Assembly (NCBI GenBank): GCA_902592345.1
Contig: CACJEE010000004.1
Span: forward strand, 1 to 64,000
Direction of reading: 5' to 3'
From: an uncultured Alphaproteobacteria bacterium
GTDB lineage: Bacteria; Pseudomonadota; Alphaproteobacteria; HIMB59; GCA-002718135
DNA: 64,000 nucleotides
The notes under the pieces were generated by a model. The model made no database searches. It was given only the letters and a program-made list of their open reading frames with translations, and was not told the origin of the DNA. The position numbers were made by a program, and so were the translations under genes. This document shows, in pieces, positions 27,867-35,798 of the stretch (the first letter of the stretch is position 1; each line of letters begins with the position of its first letter).

Positions 27867-28700
27867 TTATATTTTTTGTATTTTAGGTTTTATATTGCAA
27901 TTTTCATCTTTAAAAATCTGATATAGTTCTTTTATGCATTCTTTCATATTATTTATGAGAAATTTAGATCCATCAAATAAAATAATTCCACTACCTTTCA
28001 TTTCAATATCTTCATTGTATTTTTTTAAAGGCAGTTCAATACGGGTAATTCTATTAGATCCAATTTTTCTAATATTTTCTATAAATAGATCATTATTCTC
28101 AACATTCAAAACTGGATACCAAATTAAAGCTGTTAAGTTTGCATATTCCTTATCTAATATTCTTAGAGTATTTACCACTTTTTCAAAATCATCCTTTATT
28201 TCATAAGAAGGATCAATCAAGACAAGGGTTTTTTCATTTGAATTTATTTTTTGATTAGTAAAATCAAAACCATCTTTATTAAAAAATTTTGAATTAATTT
28301 GTTTTGATAAATTTTTTCTTAAAAGTATAAATTCGTTATTATGTAATTCATAAAATGATAATTTGTCACTATTATCACTCAAGTGACTCATAATTAATGG
28401 TGAGCCAGGATAAAAAGATATTTTTTTAGAATTATTAATATTTCTTATAATTTTTAAATAAAATTTAATTGATTGATTTTCGTATTTGTAGTTTTCTAAT
28501 ATGCTGATCCCATTCTCGTATTCTTTGTTTTTTGACATATAATCACTCTCAAATTTATAATCACCACTGCCTGCATGCGTATCAATGTAACTTATTGAAT
28601 TATGATGCTTTTTTAAGCTTTTATATGCTTGTATTAAGCATATATGTTTAAGGACATCGGCTTGATTACCAGCATGATATCCGTGTTTATAACTAAGCAT
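27867..28700 (-). CDS. rlmJ: 23S rRNA (adenine2030-N6)-methyltransferase RlmJ
   Basis: A 277-residue methyltransferase acting on A2030 of 23S rRNA. The N-terminal MLSYKHGYHAGNQADVLKH is diagnostic, and DTHAGSGDY is the SAM motif. The catalytic motif IV reads VLIDPSYE, where E. coli and most relatives have DPPY/F, a Pro-to-Ser change confirmed at the codon level (CCT TCT). The 146-base gap to the divergent cold-shock gene should hold both promoters. MATE begins at the base after the stop. Confidence 0.9.
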   Translation of the reverse strand: MLSYKHGYHAGNQADVLKHICLIQAYKSLKKHHNSISYIDTHAGSGDYKFESDYMSKNKEYENGISILENYKYENQSIKFYLKIIRNINNSKKISFYPGSPLIMSHLSDNSDKLSFYELHNNEFILLRKNLSKQINSKFFNKDGFDFTNQKINSNEKTLVLIDPSYEIKDDFEKVVNTLRILDKEYANLTALIWYPVLNVENNDLFIENIRKIGSNRITRIELPLKKYNEDIEMKGSGIILFDGSKFLINNMKECIKELYQIFKDENCNIKPKIQKI

Positions 28701-28846
28701 TATTTAACTCTTTCTATATTATTACTTGCAATTAATTGAATTATTGTTAGTTACAATATTAATTAATTACCGACGAGATTTATACTTATATTTATTACTA
28801 AAATACAAATCTTATAAAACCCCATACATATTAAAAAGGAGATTAC

Positions 28847-29050
28847 ATGGCTACAGGTAAAATTAAATGGTTTAATCCAACCAAAGGATATGGATTTATT
28901 GAAAATGATGCAGGAGGAAAAGATGTATTTTTACATATTTCTGCTCTAGAAGAAGCTGGAATTGACCAGTTACAAGAAGGTGAAGCTGTTACATTTGAAA
29001 TAGGTGAAAACAGAGGAAAAGAAAACGCTATTAACGTTAAAAAAGTATAA
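28847..29050 (+). CDS. Cold-shock protein (CspA family)
   Basis: A 67-residue single OB-fold RNA chaperone. RNP1 is KGYGFI and RNP2 is VFLHI; the start MATGKIKWFNPTKGYGFIE is standard. It melts RNA structure, often in cold or as a general stationary-phase factor. A strong ribosome binding site (AAAAGGAG) stands before the ATG. The 146-base upstream region is shared with rlmJ; CspA genes often have long regulatory leaders, but no specific element can be named here. Confidence 0.96.
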   Translation: MATGKIKWFNPTKGYGFIENDAGGKDVFLHISALEEAGIDQLQEGEAVTFEIGENRGKENAINVKKV

Positions 29051-29059
29051 TACATTTAT

Positions 29060-29281
29060 TTGATTAAATTTTTAGAATGGGCTGGAGTGATTACAGCCAT
29101 TTTATACTCTTTATTTGTTGCCCTAAACGCTGATTTAGAGTTCCTGGGCTTTGGTTTGTTGTTTATATCCGCAATTTTAATTGGAATGTGGGCATATAAA
29201 CTAAAGTATAAGGGTATTTTATTATTACAAATATTCTATGCTAGCGCAGGAATTATAGGTATGTTTAGATGGTTTGGTTAA
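29060..29281 (+). CDS. Small three-helix membrane protein, unknown function
   Basis: A 73-residue very hydrophobic protein with three probable membrane helices (about residues 8-25, 28-45 and 51-68) and a GMFRWFG tail. I do not recognise a characterised family. It starts at TTG, nine bases after the cold-shock gene, and its 3' end overlaps the EF-hand gene by 13 bases, so it is probably part of one short operon. The absence of an ATG start lowers confidence slightly; the open frame and conserved-looking hydrophobic pattern support it. Confidence 0.6.
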   Translation: MIKFLEWAGVITAILYSLFVALNADLEFLGFGLLFISAILIGMWAYKLKYKGILLLQIFYASAGIIGMFRWFG

Positions 29282-29514
29282 AATTTACTATTTCTTTTTT
29301 TATTATATTCACTTCAGTTAATGCTTCAGAACTATCCAAAGAAGAAATTACTTATTTTAAAATTATTGATTTAAATAATGATGGATTTGTCTCCATTGAT
29401 GAAATAAATCAATCAACAGGTATAATTTTTCAATTAATTGATACTAATAAAGATAATAAAATTTCTTTATTAGAGTTAGAAGATTTAAAGGAAATAATTA
29501 ATATTTTGAAATGA
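29269..29514 (+). CDS. Small secreted EF-hand calcium-binding protein
   Basis: An 81-residue protein with a signal peptide (about residues 1-19, cleavage near VNA-SEL) and two EF-hand loops. These are D34-LNNDGFVSID-E45 and D58-TNKDNKISLL-E69, both with canonical acidic positions 1, 3, 5 and 12. It should bind calcium in the periplasm or outside the cell. The partner is unknown. It overlaps the upstream membrane protein by 13 bases and the DjlA-like gene by four bases. Confidence 0.82.
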   Translation: MVWLKFTISFFIIFTSVNASELSKEEITYFKIIDLNNDGFVSIDEINQSTGIIFQLIDTNKDNKISLLELEDLKEIINILK

Positions 29515-30248
29515 GTATTTGGGGAAGATTACTTGGAGGTGCTGCAGGATTTGCATTAGGTGGTCCTATAGGAGCTATAATAGGTGTAATGGCTGGTAGT
29601 GCCTTTGATAGAAAAAAACAAAAAAACTTTCATTATTCTCAAATATCTCAAGATCAAAAACAACAAATTTTTACAATTAGTTTTATTGTTTTAGCAGCTA
29701 AACTTGCAAAAAGTGATGGGCAAGTTACAGATGATGAAATTCAAGCTTTTAAGGAAAAATTTAATGTACCAAAAACTGAATTAGCTAAAGTTGCGAAAAT
29801 ATTTAATGAAGCTAAAAAAGATGTATATGGTTATAAACAAATAGCTGATCAGGTAGGCTTATTATTTACAGATAATAAAATATTGCTTGAGGAAATGCTA
29901 AATAATTTATTTTTTATTGCTGCATCAGATGGTCAAATTTCTTTAAATGAAGTTGATTTATTAAGATCAATTTCTCAATCGTTTTCATTTAATGAAAAAA
30001 CTTTTCAAAGAATATTTCAAATGAATTTAAACAATAATACTTCTGATCCTTATAAAATTTTAGATGTCAGTAGAGAAGATACAGATCAGGCAATAAGAAA
30101 AAAGTGGATAAATTTAAATAAAGAACATCATCCTGATAATTTGATTGCTAAAGGCATGCCAAAAGAATTCATCGAACAATCAAATAAAGAACTTGCCGCA
30201 ATTAATCTTGCATATGATAAAATCAAAGAAATTAGAGCAAAATCTTGA
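29511..30248 (+). CDS. djlA: DjlA-like membrane-anchored J-domain co-chaperone
   Basis: A 245-residue protein with three parts: an N-terminal glycine-rich membrane helix (GAAGFALGGPIGAIIGVMAG, about residues 10-30), a TerB-like helical domain (about 55-140), and a C-terminal J domain (about 178-243) with the essential HPD in KEHHPDNL. It would stimulate DnaK ATPase at the membrane. The layout equals E. coli DjlA at slightly shorter length. The start overlaps the EF-hand gene by four bases, and the stop overlaps the dehydratase TTG start by four. Confidence 0.85.
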   Translation: MSIWGRLLGGAAGFALGGPIGAIIGVMAGSAFDRKKQKNFHYSQISQDQKQQIFTISFIVLAAKLAKSDGQVTDDEIQAFKEKFNVPKTELAKVAKIFNEAKKDVYGYKQIADQVGLLFTDNKILLEEMLNNLFFIAASDGQISLNEVDLLRSISQSFSFNEKTFQRIFQMNLNNNTSDPYKILDVSREDTDQAIRKKWINLNKEHHPDNLIAKGMPKEFIEQSNKELAAINLAYDKIKEIRAKS

Positions 30249-31219
30249 TACCAGAAGAGTTATCAATACAATTAATTGAAAAAGTATATAAAAAAATTAA
30301 ACCATTCATTAACGTTACCCCACTTATTAAAGCAAACCGAATTATTGATGACGATTTAAACACAAATGTTTATTTAAAATATGAGTGTTTTCAAAAAAGT
30401 GGATCATTTAAAGCTAGAGGAGCAATTAATAACATTCTTTCGGCCGATAAAAAAGATCTTGCAAATGGAATTACAGCAGTTAGTGCTGGCAATCATGCAA
30501 TTGCAGCATCTTATGCTGCAAATATTTTTAATCTTAAAAATAAAATATTTCTTTATGAATCGGCAAATCCCTACAGAGTAATTCAGTGTAAAAATTATAA
30601 TGCAAATATTTTATTTACAAATAAAAATAAAGCATTTGATGAAGTGAAAAGTGCTGAAAAAGAAGGTTATAAATTTGTTCATCCATTTGATGGAGTAAAT
30701 ACTTTACAAGGATCAGCCACACTTGGTTTGGAAATTATAAATCAAATGAAAAATATTAATACAAAAATAGATAATGTATTAATATCAGTTGGTGGTGGAG
30801 GCTTGATAAGTGGTGTCGGCTCTGCTCTTAAACAGTTTTTTCCTGAAATTAAAATATTTGGTGTTGAACCTGATAATGCAAAAGGAATGACAGAAAGTTT
30901 AAAAATAGGTAAGCCATTAGATAAGGTAGAAATAAATAGTATAGCTGATAGCCTATGCGCACCTCTTCACATGCCTTATTCTTTTGATGTTGCTAAAAAA
31001 GTAATTTATCAAATGGTTAATGTATCTGATCAAGAAATGATAAATTATATGTTGTATAACTTTAAAAATCTAAAACTTTTATTAGAACCTGCTTGCGTAG
31101 CTGGTTTTGCTGCTTTAAAAAAATTAAATTCTTCGAAATTTATAGGTCAAAATACTTTAATTATATTATGTGGATCTAATATTGATTATCAATCTTGGAA
31201 TAAACTAGTTACAAATTAA
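30245..31219 (+). CDS. Threonine/serine dehydratase (PLP fold type II)
   Basis: A 324-residue enzyme that deaminates threonine to 2-oxobutanoate or serine to pyruvate. The PLP lysine is in KSGSFKARGA, the phosphate-binding loop is SVGGGGLISG, and the C-terminal CGSNID segment is present. No regulatory ACT domain follows, unlike biosynthetic IlvA; it is nearer to the catabolic TdcB or serine-racemase group. The start is TTG at 30245, in a four-base overlap with djlA; no better start is visible. It converges on anmK with a four-base overlap. Confidence 0.85.
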   Translation: MIPEELSIQLIEKVYKKIKPFINVTPLIKANRIIDDDLNTNVYLKYECFQKSGSFKARGAINNILSADKKDLANGITAVSAGNHAIAASYAANIFNLKNKIFLYESANPYRVIQCKNYNANILFTNKNKAFDEVKSAEKEGYKFVHPFDGVNTLQGSATLGLEIINQMKNINTKIDNVLISVGGGGLISGVGSALKQFFPEIKIFGVEPDNAKGMTESLKIGKPLDKVEINSIADSLCAPLHMPYSFDVAKKVIYQMVNVSDQEMINYMLYNFKNLKLLLEPACVAGFAALKKLNSSKFIGQNTLIILCGSNIDYQSWNKLVTN

Positions 31220-32310
31220 TAATATAAATTTCCACCTGTGATATTTTTTTTTACACCTGTAGTATTTGGTGTACTTAAAATCAATTTTTTAAGAGATCTT
31301 ATGCCAATATACGCAAACATTTGTGATTCAATTAAATCCCCATTTAATCCATAATCATCAATTAAAGATATTTGTAATTGATGATTCAATTTTTTTATTT
31401 GTGATATTAAATATTTATTTTTTCTTCCACCACCAGTAAATATTATTTCATTAATATCAGTGAAAATTTTATTGTTTATTAAATTAATTATAGAGAAAAT
31501 TGTGAAATTTAGAGATGTTCTTAGTGCATTATGAACTTTAATTTTTTTCAATTCTTTAATTAAGTAATGAAAATTATTTCTATCTAGAGATTTTGGATAT
31601 TTTTTTCTAAAAAATCTATCTTTTTTAAATAAATCAAAGATTTTTTTATTTACATTACCTTTTGAAGCTAGTTTACCATCTTTGTCATATTTTCTATTAA
31701 AAAAATACATCATTAAATCATCTGATATTGCATTAGCTGGACCAATATCAGAAGATATAAAAATTTTTTTATATATTAATGAAAAATTTGCCACTCCTCC
31801 TAAATTTATTATTGCAGCATTTGTATTAATCTTCTTAATTAGAAATTTATGATAAAATGCACCAATTGGAGCTCCTTGACCTCCATTTTTTATATCATTA
31901 ATTCTAAAGTTACTAATTACTTGTATTTTAAAAAAATTTGATATTAATTTTGGATTACCAAGTTGTAATGAAATATTTTTATTTGGAATATGTAATATTG
32001 TTTGTCCACTTAAGCTTATATAATCAATGTCTTTTTTTATTATAGTAAATTCCTTTAAAAATTTCTTTAAATATTTGATAATTAAATTTGTTATTTTAAC
32101 ATTATGAGAATTTATCAGATTTTTTTTACTAATATTTGTTATATTTATTTTTTTAATTTTAATTTGTTCATAGAGTGAATACGGGTAACTTTTTTCTTTT
32201 AGTATTTTAACTTTATTAATTCCATCTGTTGAAATATAAGAAATATCAATCCCATCCATTGATGTCCCTGTCATGATACCTATGATATTAAATATTTTCT
32301 TTTTTTTCAT
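31216..32310 (-). CDS. anmK: Anhydro-N-acetylmuramic acid kinase
   Basis: A 364-residue sugar kinase of the ASKHA fold. It converts 1,6-anhydro-MurNAc from peptidoglycan turnover to MurNAc 6-phosphate. GIMTGTSMDGIDIS and the catalytic-Asp segment DIKNGGQGAPIG are diagnostic; the ATP-binding TGGGRKN segment lies near the C-terminus. I chose the ATG at 32310 over the TTG at 32316. The upstream enzyme NagZ is missing from its usual place beside scpA. Confidence 0.92.
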   Translation of the reverse strand: MKKKKIFNIIGIMTGTSMDGIDISYISTDGINKVKILKEKSYPYSLYEQIKIKKINITNISKKNLINSHNVKITNLIIKYLKKFLKEFTIIKKDIDYISLSGQTILHIPNKNISLQLGNPKLISNFFKIQVISNFRINDIKNGGQGAPIGAFYHKFLIKKINTNAAIINLGGVANFSLIYKKIFISSDIGPANAISDDLMMYFFNRKYDKDGKLASKGNVNKKIFDLFKKDRFFRKKYPKSLDRNNFHYLIKELKKIKVHNALRTSLNFTIFSIINLINNKIFTDINEIIFTGGGRKNKYLISQIKKLNHQLQISLIDDYGLNGDLIESQMFAYIGIRSLKKLILSTPNTTGVKKNITGGNLYY

Positions 32311-32339
32311 TAACAAAACTTTATAACATTCATAAATTT

Positions 32340-33290
32340 ATGATGTCACTAGATAATAATATTAAAGCTATTTTTTTGATTATATTAGGCATGTTTGTTT
32401 TTTCAATTCAAGATACATTGATTAAATTAATGTCTGATCATATAAATATTTATGTAATTTATATAGTAAGATCTATAGTTGGAATTTTAGTTATTTTTAC
32501 TTATTGTTGGATCTATAAAATTCAACTAATTTTCAAAACTTATTATCCTTTTATTACTATTTTGAGGGTATCCATATTTTTTCTTGGTTTTAGCTTGTAT
32601 TATTTTTCTTTATCAAAAATTTCTTTACCTGAAGCAGTGACTTTATTTTTTATTAGCCCTTTTTTTGTAACTATAAGTTCAAAATTTATTATGGGTGAAA
32701 ATATTGGCATGTATAGATGGAGTGCAATTTTAATCGGTTTTATTGGAGTGTACTTAGTTCTAGATCCAAATTTTAATGATTTTAATATTTATACTCTATT
32801 CCCAATCTTTTGTGCTTTTTTCTACGCAGTAACAGTTGTAATTCAGAAAAAAACATCTGATAAAGACTCTCTATTTACACAAATATTACACACTTATTTA
32901 TCAGCTATTGCTTTTTCAATTATAATTTATTTTTATGTAAATAATTTAACATTTACTCCGTATCAATTGTTAGAATATAAATTTGTGCTTATGAGCTGGA
33001 ATATTCCTAGTTTAAATTATTTTTTATTACTAATAATTATTGGTTTTACTGCAGTAATTGGATTTTTTTCCATTTTTGGCGCCTATCGGATAGGATCACC
33101 TGCAACCATTGCTCCTTATGAATATAGTTTGATAATTTGGTCAATATTATTTGGTTATTTAATATGGAATGATTATTTAACAATAAAAGGTATGGCAGGT
33201 CTTTCATTAATATTAATTGCTAGTTTTTTTACTTTATATAGAGAATATCATCTAAGTATTAAAGTTAGTACAGATAAACCAATAAGATAA
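32340..33290 (+). CDS. EamA/DMT superfamily transporter
   Basis: A 316-residue protein with ten probable membrane helices in two EamA repeats, as in RhaT- and YdcZ-type drug/metabolite transporters. The first repeat starts GMFVFSIQDTLIKLMSD. The second includes GAYRIGSPATIAPYEYSLIIW. DMT proteins usually export amino acids or small metabolites; the substrate is unknown. It is divergent from anmK, 29 bases away. A 244-base gap follows that holds a structured RNA. Confidence 0.86.
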   Translation: MMSLDNNIKAIFLIILGMFVFSIQDTLIKLMSDHINIYVIYIVRSIVGILVIFTYCWIYKIQLIFKTYYPFITILRVSIFFLGFSLYYFSLSKISLPEAVTLFFISPFFVTISSKFIMGENIGMYRWSAILIGFIGVYLVLDPNFNDFNIYTLFPIFCAFFYAVTVVIQKKTSDKDSLFTQILHTYLSAIAFSIIIYFYVNNLTFTPYQLLEYKFVLMSWNIPSLNYFLLLIIIGFTAVIGFFSIFGAYRIGSPATIAPYEYSLIIWSILFGYLIWNDYLTIKGMAGLSLILIASFFTLYREYHLSIKVSTDKPIR

Positions 33291-33384
33291 CTTTAAACAG
33301 CTTATCAACAAACATATGCACAGTAAAATTAATATTTTATCTTTTTTATTTGATAATCGATATTTCTAGAGTTAAATTATAAAT

Positions 33385-33499
33385 ACTTATTACACGCAAA
33401 GGTAGTAAGCAAATTAAATAAAGGAAACTTTATTTAGTTTGTATCGGGAGGAAATGCACGATACATGAAAAAGACCTAGCTTGCTGGGTCTTTTTTTTT
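33385..33499 (+). ncRNA. Candidate small structured RNA or leader with three hairpins
   Basis: The 244-base gap 33291-33534 holds three consecutive stem-loops on the plus strand. (1) 33411-33440 is a 13-pair stem (one G-T) closed by a GAAA tetraloop. (2) 33441-33464 is GTATCG/CGATAC around a 12-base loop that exposes GGAGGAAA. (3) 33471-33492 is a ten-pair stem followed by T residues through 33499. A weak promoter (TTGATA 33350-33355, 17 bases, TAAATT 33373-33378) would start an RNA of about 115 nt near 33385. It matches no RNA family I can name. It could instead be a leader that controls the deaminase gene starting at 33535. No start-codon frame of useful length is present (only MHDT and MKKT). 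Confidence 0.6.
33471..33499 (+). terminator. Rho-independent terminator of the structured RNA
   Basis: AAGACCTAGC and GCTGGGTCTT pair over ten positions (one T-G) with the central TT as loop (33471-33492); the T run spans 33491-33499. This is the most convincing intrinsic terminator in the region. It could also end transcripts from the EamA transporter gene. Confidence 0.88.
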
Positions 33500-33534
33500 G
33501 CCTAAAACTCACTATTTATTATAAGAGTTAATCA

Positions 33535-34116
33535 ATGGACTTTAAAAAATATAATAAAATTTTAGATATTTTTTTAAACGATCTTATACCAGAAACTAAA
33601 ATCTCTGTTTCTAAAGGAAATAAAATATTTGGGGCCTTTGTATTAAATAAAATTGATTTAAGTTTAGTCGTTACAGGTGTAAATAACGAAATAGAGAATC
33701 CAATATATCATGGAGAGATTTCTACTATAATAAATTTTTTTAAATTAAGAAATTTAAATCCAAAAGATTATTTATTTATTTCCTCTCATGAACCTTGCTC
33801 TTTATGTTTGTCTGCAATCACTTGGAGTGGTTTCGATAACTTCTATTATTTATTCCATTATGAAGAAACTGAATCTAATTTTAATATTCCATATGATCTG
33901 AAAATTTTAAAAGAAGTCTTTAAGATTGATAAAGGTGCATATTCAAAAAATAACACTTTCTGGCAAAGTTACTCAATTATAGAAGAAATTAAAAAACTAC
34001 AAAATGCAGAAAACGATAAATTATTAGCAAAAATCAAAGAAATTAATAAACTTTATGAGGATATATCAAATAATTATCAATCAGCAAAAAATTCAAACCA
34101 TATTCCTCTAAAATAA
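33535..34116 (+). CDS. CDA-fold nucleoside/nucleobase deaminase-like protein
   Basis: A 193-residue protein of the cytidine deaminase fold. Zinc and catalytic residues are visible as HGE (IYHGEIST) and HEPCSLCLSA (PCxxC). The C-terminal part is extended with charged helices (about residues 140-193). The family includes guanine, cytosine and tRNA adenosine deaminases; the substrate cannot be assigned. It sits 35 bases downstream of a strong terminator and before the glycine riboswitch, so it seems to be a single-gene unit. Confidence 0.75.
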   Translation: MDFKKYNKILDIFLNDLIPETKISVSKGNKIFGAFVLNKIDLSLVVTGVNNEIENPIYHGEISTIINFFKLRNLNPKDYLFISSHEPCSLCLSAITWSGFDNFYYLFHYEETESNFNIPYDLKILKEVFKIDKGAYSKNNTFWQSYSIIEEIKKLQNAENDKLLAKIKEINKLYEDISNNYQSAKNSNHIPLK

Positions 34117-34150
34117 TTGAAAATATATAACAATAGTATAAATTATTATT

Positions 34151-34298
34151 AACGGGAGATACTGTAATTTTACAGAGCCGAAGGAGCAACGACCCGGAAA
34201 CTCTCAGGCAAAAAGGACCGTTAGAATAAAAAATCTGGAAAAGAGATTAATCTCTACCGAAGGAGTAAAAACTCTCAGGTAAATATACAGAGAGGGCT
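34151..34298 (+). promoter_or_regulatory. Tandem glycine riboswitch upstream of gcvT
   Basis: Two glycine aptamers in series. Aptamer 1 runs from AACGG (34151-34155) to CCGTT (34218-34222) and contains GCCGAAGGAGCAA and ACTCTCAGGCAAAAAGGACC. Aptamer 2 runs from TCTG (34234-34237) to CAGA (34288-34291) and contains ACCGAAGGAGTAA and ACTCTCAGGTAAA. Both carry the conserved glycine-binding cores. It lies directly before the gcvT ribosome binding site AGGAG (34303-34307), so it should switch on glycine cleavage when glycine is high. How it controls output (terminator or ribosome binding site) is not clear from the sequence. Confidence 0.96.
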
Positions 34299-34312
34299 TA
34301 ACAGGAGTCATT

Positions 34313-35425
34313 TTGACTGAAGAAGCTCTAAAAAATATTTATTTAAAAGATTTTCATAAAAAAAATGATGCGAAGTTTGCTCCATTTGCTGGTTATGATA
34401 TGCCAATTAATTACAAGAAAGGCATTATAAACGAGCACCTACATGTAAGAAATCATACTGGTATCTTTGATGTCTCTCATATGGGACAAATTCTTATTCC
34501 TTTTAATGAAGAAAATATTTTAGCTTTAGAAGCATACATACCTTTGAATATAAAAAAAATAATATCAAATAAATGTCACTATTCATTTATTTTAAATTCT
34601 AATGGAGGAATTGTTGATGATATTATGATTTCGAAAATTAAATTTGATAACAATGAATTTGTATATATAGTTTATAATTCATCAAGAAAACAAATACTTA
34701 ATAAAATCTTTAACGCAACTATTTCAAATTTTAAAATTTTTGAGGACAGATGTTTGATTGCAATACAAGGACCTGAATCTTTTTCTTCTATTAATTCGAT
34801 ATTAAATCTACCTGCATCTATGAATTTTTTAAATATTCAAATTCTTCAATATGATGATAACGATCTTTTTATTTCTAGATCTGGTTATACTGGTGAAGAT
34901 GGTTTTGAGATATCGATATCAAATAATAAGGCAGAAAAATTAATTAGTGATATTCTTAATAATAATAATGTAATTTTATGCGGTCTAGGTTGTCGAGATT
35001 CATTAAGAGTAGAAGCTGGTCTAAGTTTGTATGGAAATGAAATAAACGAAGATATAAATCCTATACAAGCAGGTTTGTCATGGGCTTTAGATAAAAACAG
35101 ATTGCAAGATCATAATTTAAATGGTTCTCAAATTTTATCAAAGGAATTAAGTTCAATTCCATCAGTAAACAAAATAGGATTAAGTCCAATAAATAAAATC
35201 ATGTTAAGAAATCAAATGACTATTCATAACAATAACAAAGAAGAAATTGGATTTATTACGAGTGGATGTTACTCACCAATTTTAAAAAAATCCATTGGTA
35301 TTGGCTATATAAATAAACTTTCAAATATTTCTGAAAAAAAATACGTTAATGTTCGTGATCAATATGAGGAAATTAAACTTGAGAAAATTCCATTTGTGAA
35401 AAAAAATTATAAAAAAGGAGATTAA
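34313..35425 (+). CDS. gcvT: Glycine cleavage system T protein (aminomethyltransferase)
   Basis: A 370-residue T protein that transfers the aminomethyl carbon to tetrahydrofolate and releases ammonia. Segments FDVSHMGQI, CLIAIQGPES and SRSGYTGEDGFEI are typical, as is GLGCRDSLRVEAGLSLYG. The start is TTG at 34313, placed six bases after AGGAG; it extends the homologous part at its N-terminus normally. First gene of gcvT-gcvH-gcvP under a glycine riboswitch. gcvH starts one base after the stop. Confidence 0.95.
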   Translation: MTEEALKNIYLKDFHKKNDAKFAPFAGYDMPINYKKGIINEHLHVRNHTGIFDVSHMGQILIPFNEENILALEAYIPLNIKKIISNKCHYSFILNSNGGIVDDIMISKIKFDNNEFVYIVYNSSRKQILNKIFNATISNFKIFEDRCLIAIQGPESFSSINSILNLPASMNFLNIQILQYDDNDLFISRSGYTGEDGFEISISNNKAEKLISDILNNNNVILCGLGCRDSLRVEAGLSLYGNEINEDINPIQAGLSWALDKNRLQDHNLNGSQILSKELSSIPSVNKIGLSPINKIMLRNQMTIHNNNKEEIGFITSGCYSPILKKSIGIGYINKLSNISEKKYVNVRDQYEEIKLEKIPFVKKNYKKGD

Positions 35426-35426
35426 T

Positions 35427-35798
35427 ATGGGTGAAAAAAAATATACTGAAGAGCATGAGTGGGTTCAGCTTAGTGGCGAAATTGCAACTGTTGGCATTAC
35501 AAATCATGCTCAGGAAAGTTTAGGTGATATTGTTTTTGTGGATTTGCCCACTTTAGGTAAAGAAGTTAAAGCTAAAGAAGAATTATGTGTTATTGAATCT
35601 GTAAAAGCTGCTTCAGATATTTACTCACCTCTAGATGGTGAAGTTACAGAAATAAATGATAATTTGTCAAACGATGCTTCTATAGTTAATCAAGATGCTG
35701 AAAATGAAGGTTGGATATTCAAAATAAAAGTATCTAATCCAGATCAATATAATACTTTGATGTCTTTAGATCAGTATTTAGAATTTTTGGATAAATAA
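35427..35798 (+). CDS. gcvH: Glycine cleavage system H protein
   Basis: A 123-residue lipoyl carrier that shuttles the methylamine group between P, T and L proteins. The lipoylated residue is Lys60 in ESVKAASDIYSP. The N-terminal KKYTEEHEWVQ is standard. It starts one base after gcvT, with an AAAGGAG ribosome binding site inside the end of gcvT. The gcvP ATG follows at once. The L protein (dihydrolipoamide dehydrogenase) is not in the window. Confidence 0.97.
   Translation: MGEKKYTEEHEWVQLSGEIATVGITNHAQESLGDIVFVDLPTLGKEVKAKEELCVIESVKAASDIYSPLDGEVTEINDNLSNDASIVNQDAENEGWIFKIKVSNPDQYNTLMSLDQYLEFLDK

Noticed and set aside
33391-33464. Similarity of ACGCAAAGGTAG to part of the cyclic-di-GMP-I riboswitch
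   Set aside because: Only a short string agrees; the two aptamer helices and the tetraloop receptor are absent.
33454-33479. Leader peptides MHDT and MKKT in the structured RNA
   Set aside because: Spacing to GGGAGG is too short (2) or too long (13), and the peptides carry no control codons.
33411-33492. Minus-strand sRNA with a CCTCC (anti-Shine-Dalgarno) loop, like cuckoo RNAs
   Set aside because: On the minus strand the last hairpin lacks a T tract and no promoter is evident; the plus strand has the terminator.
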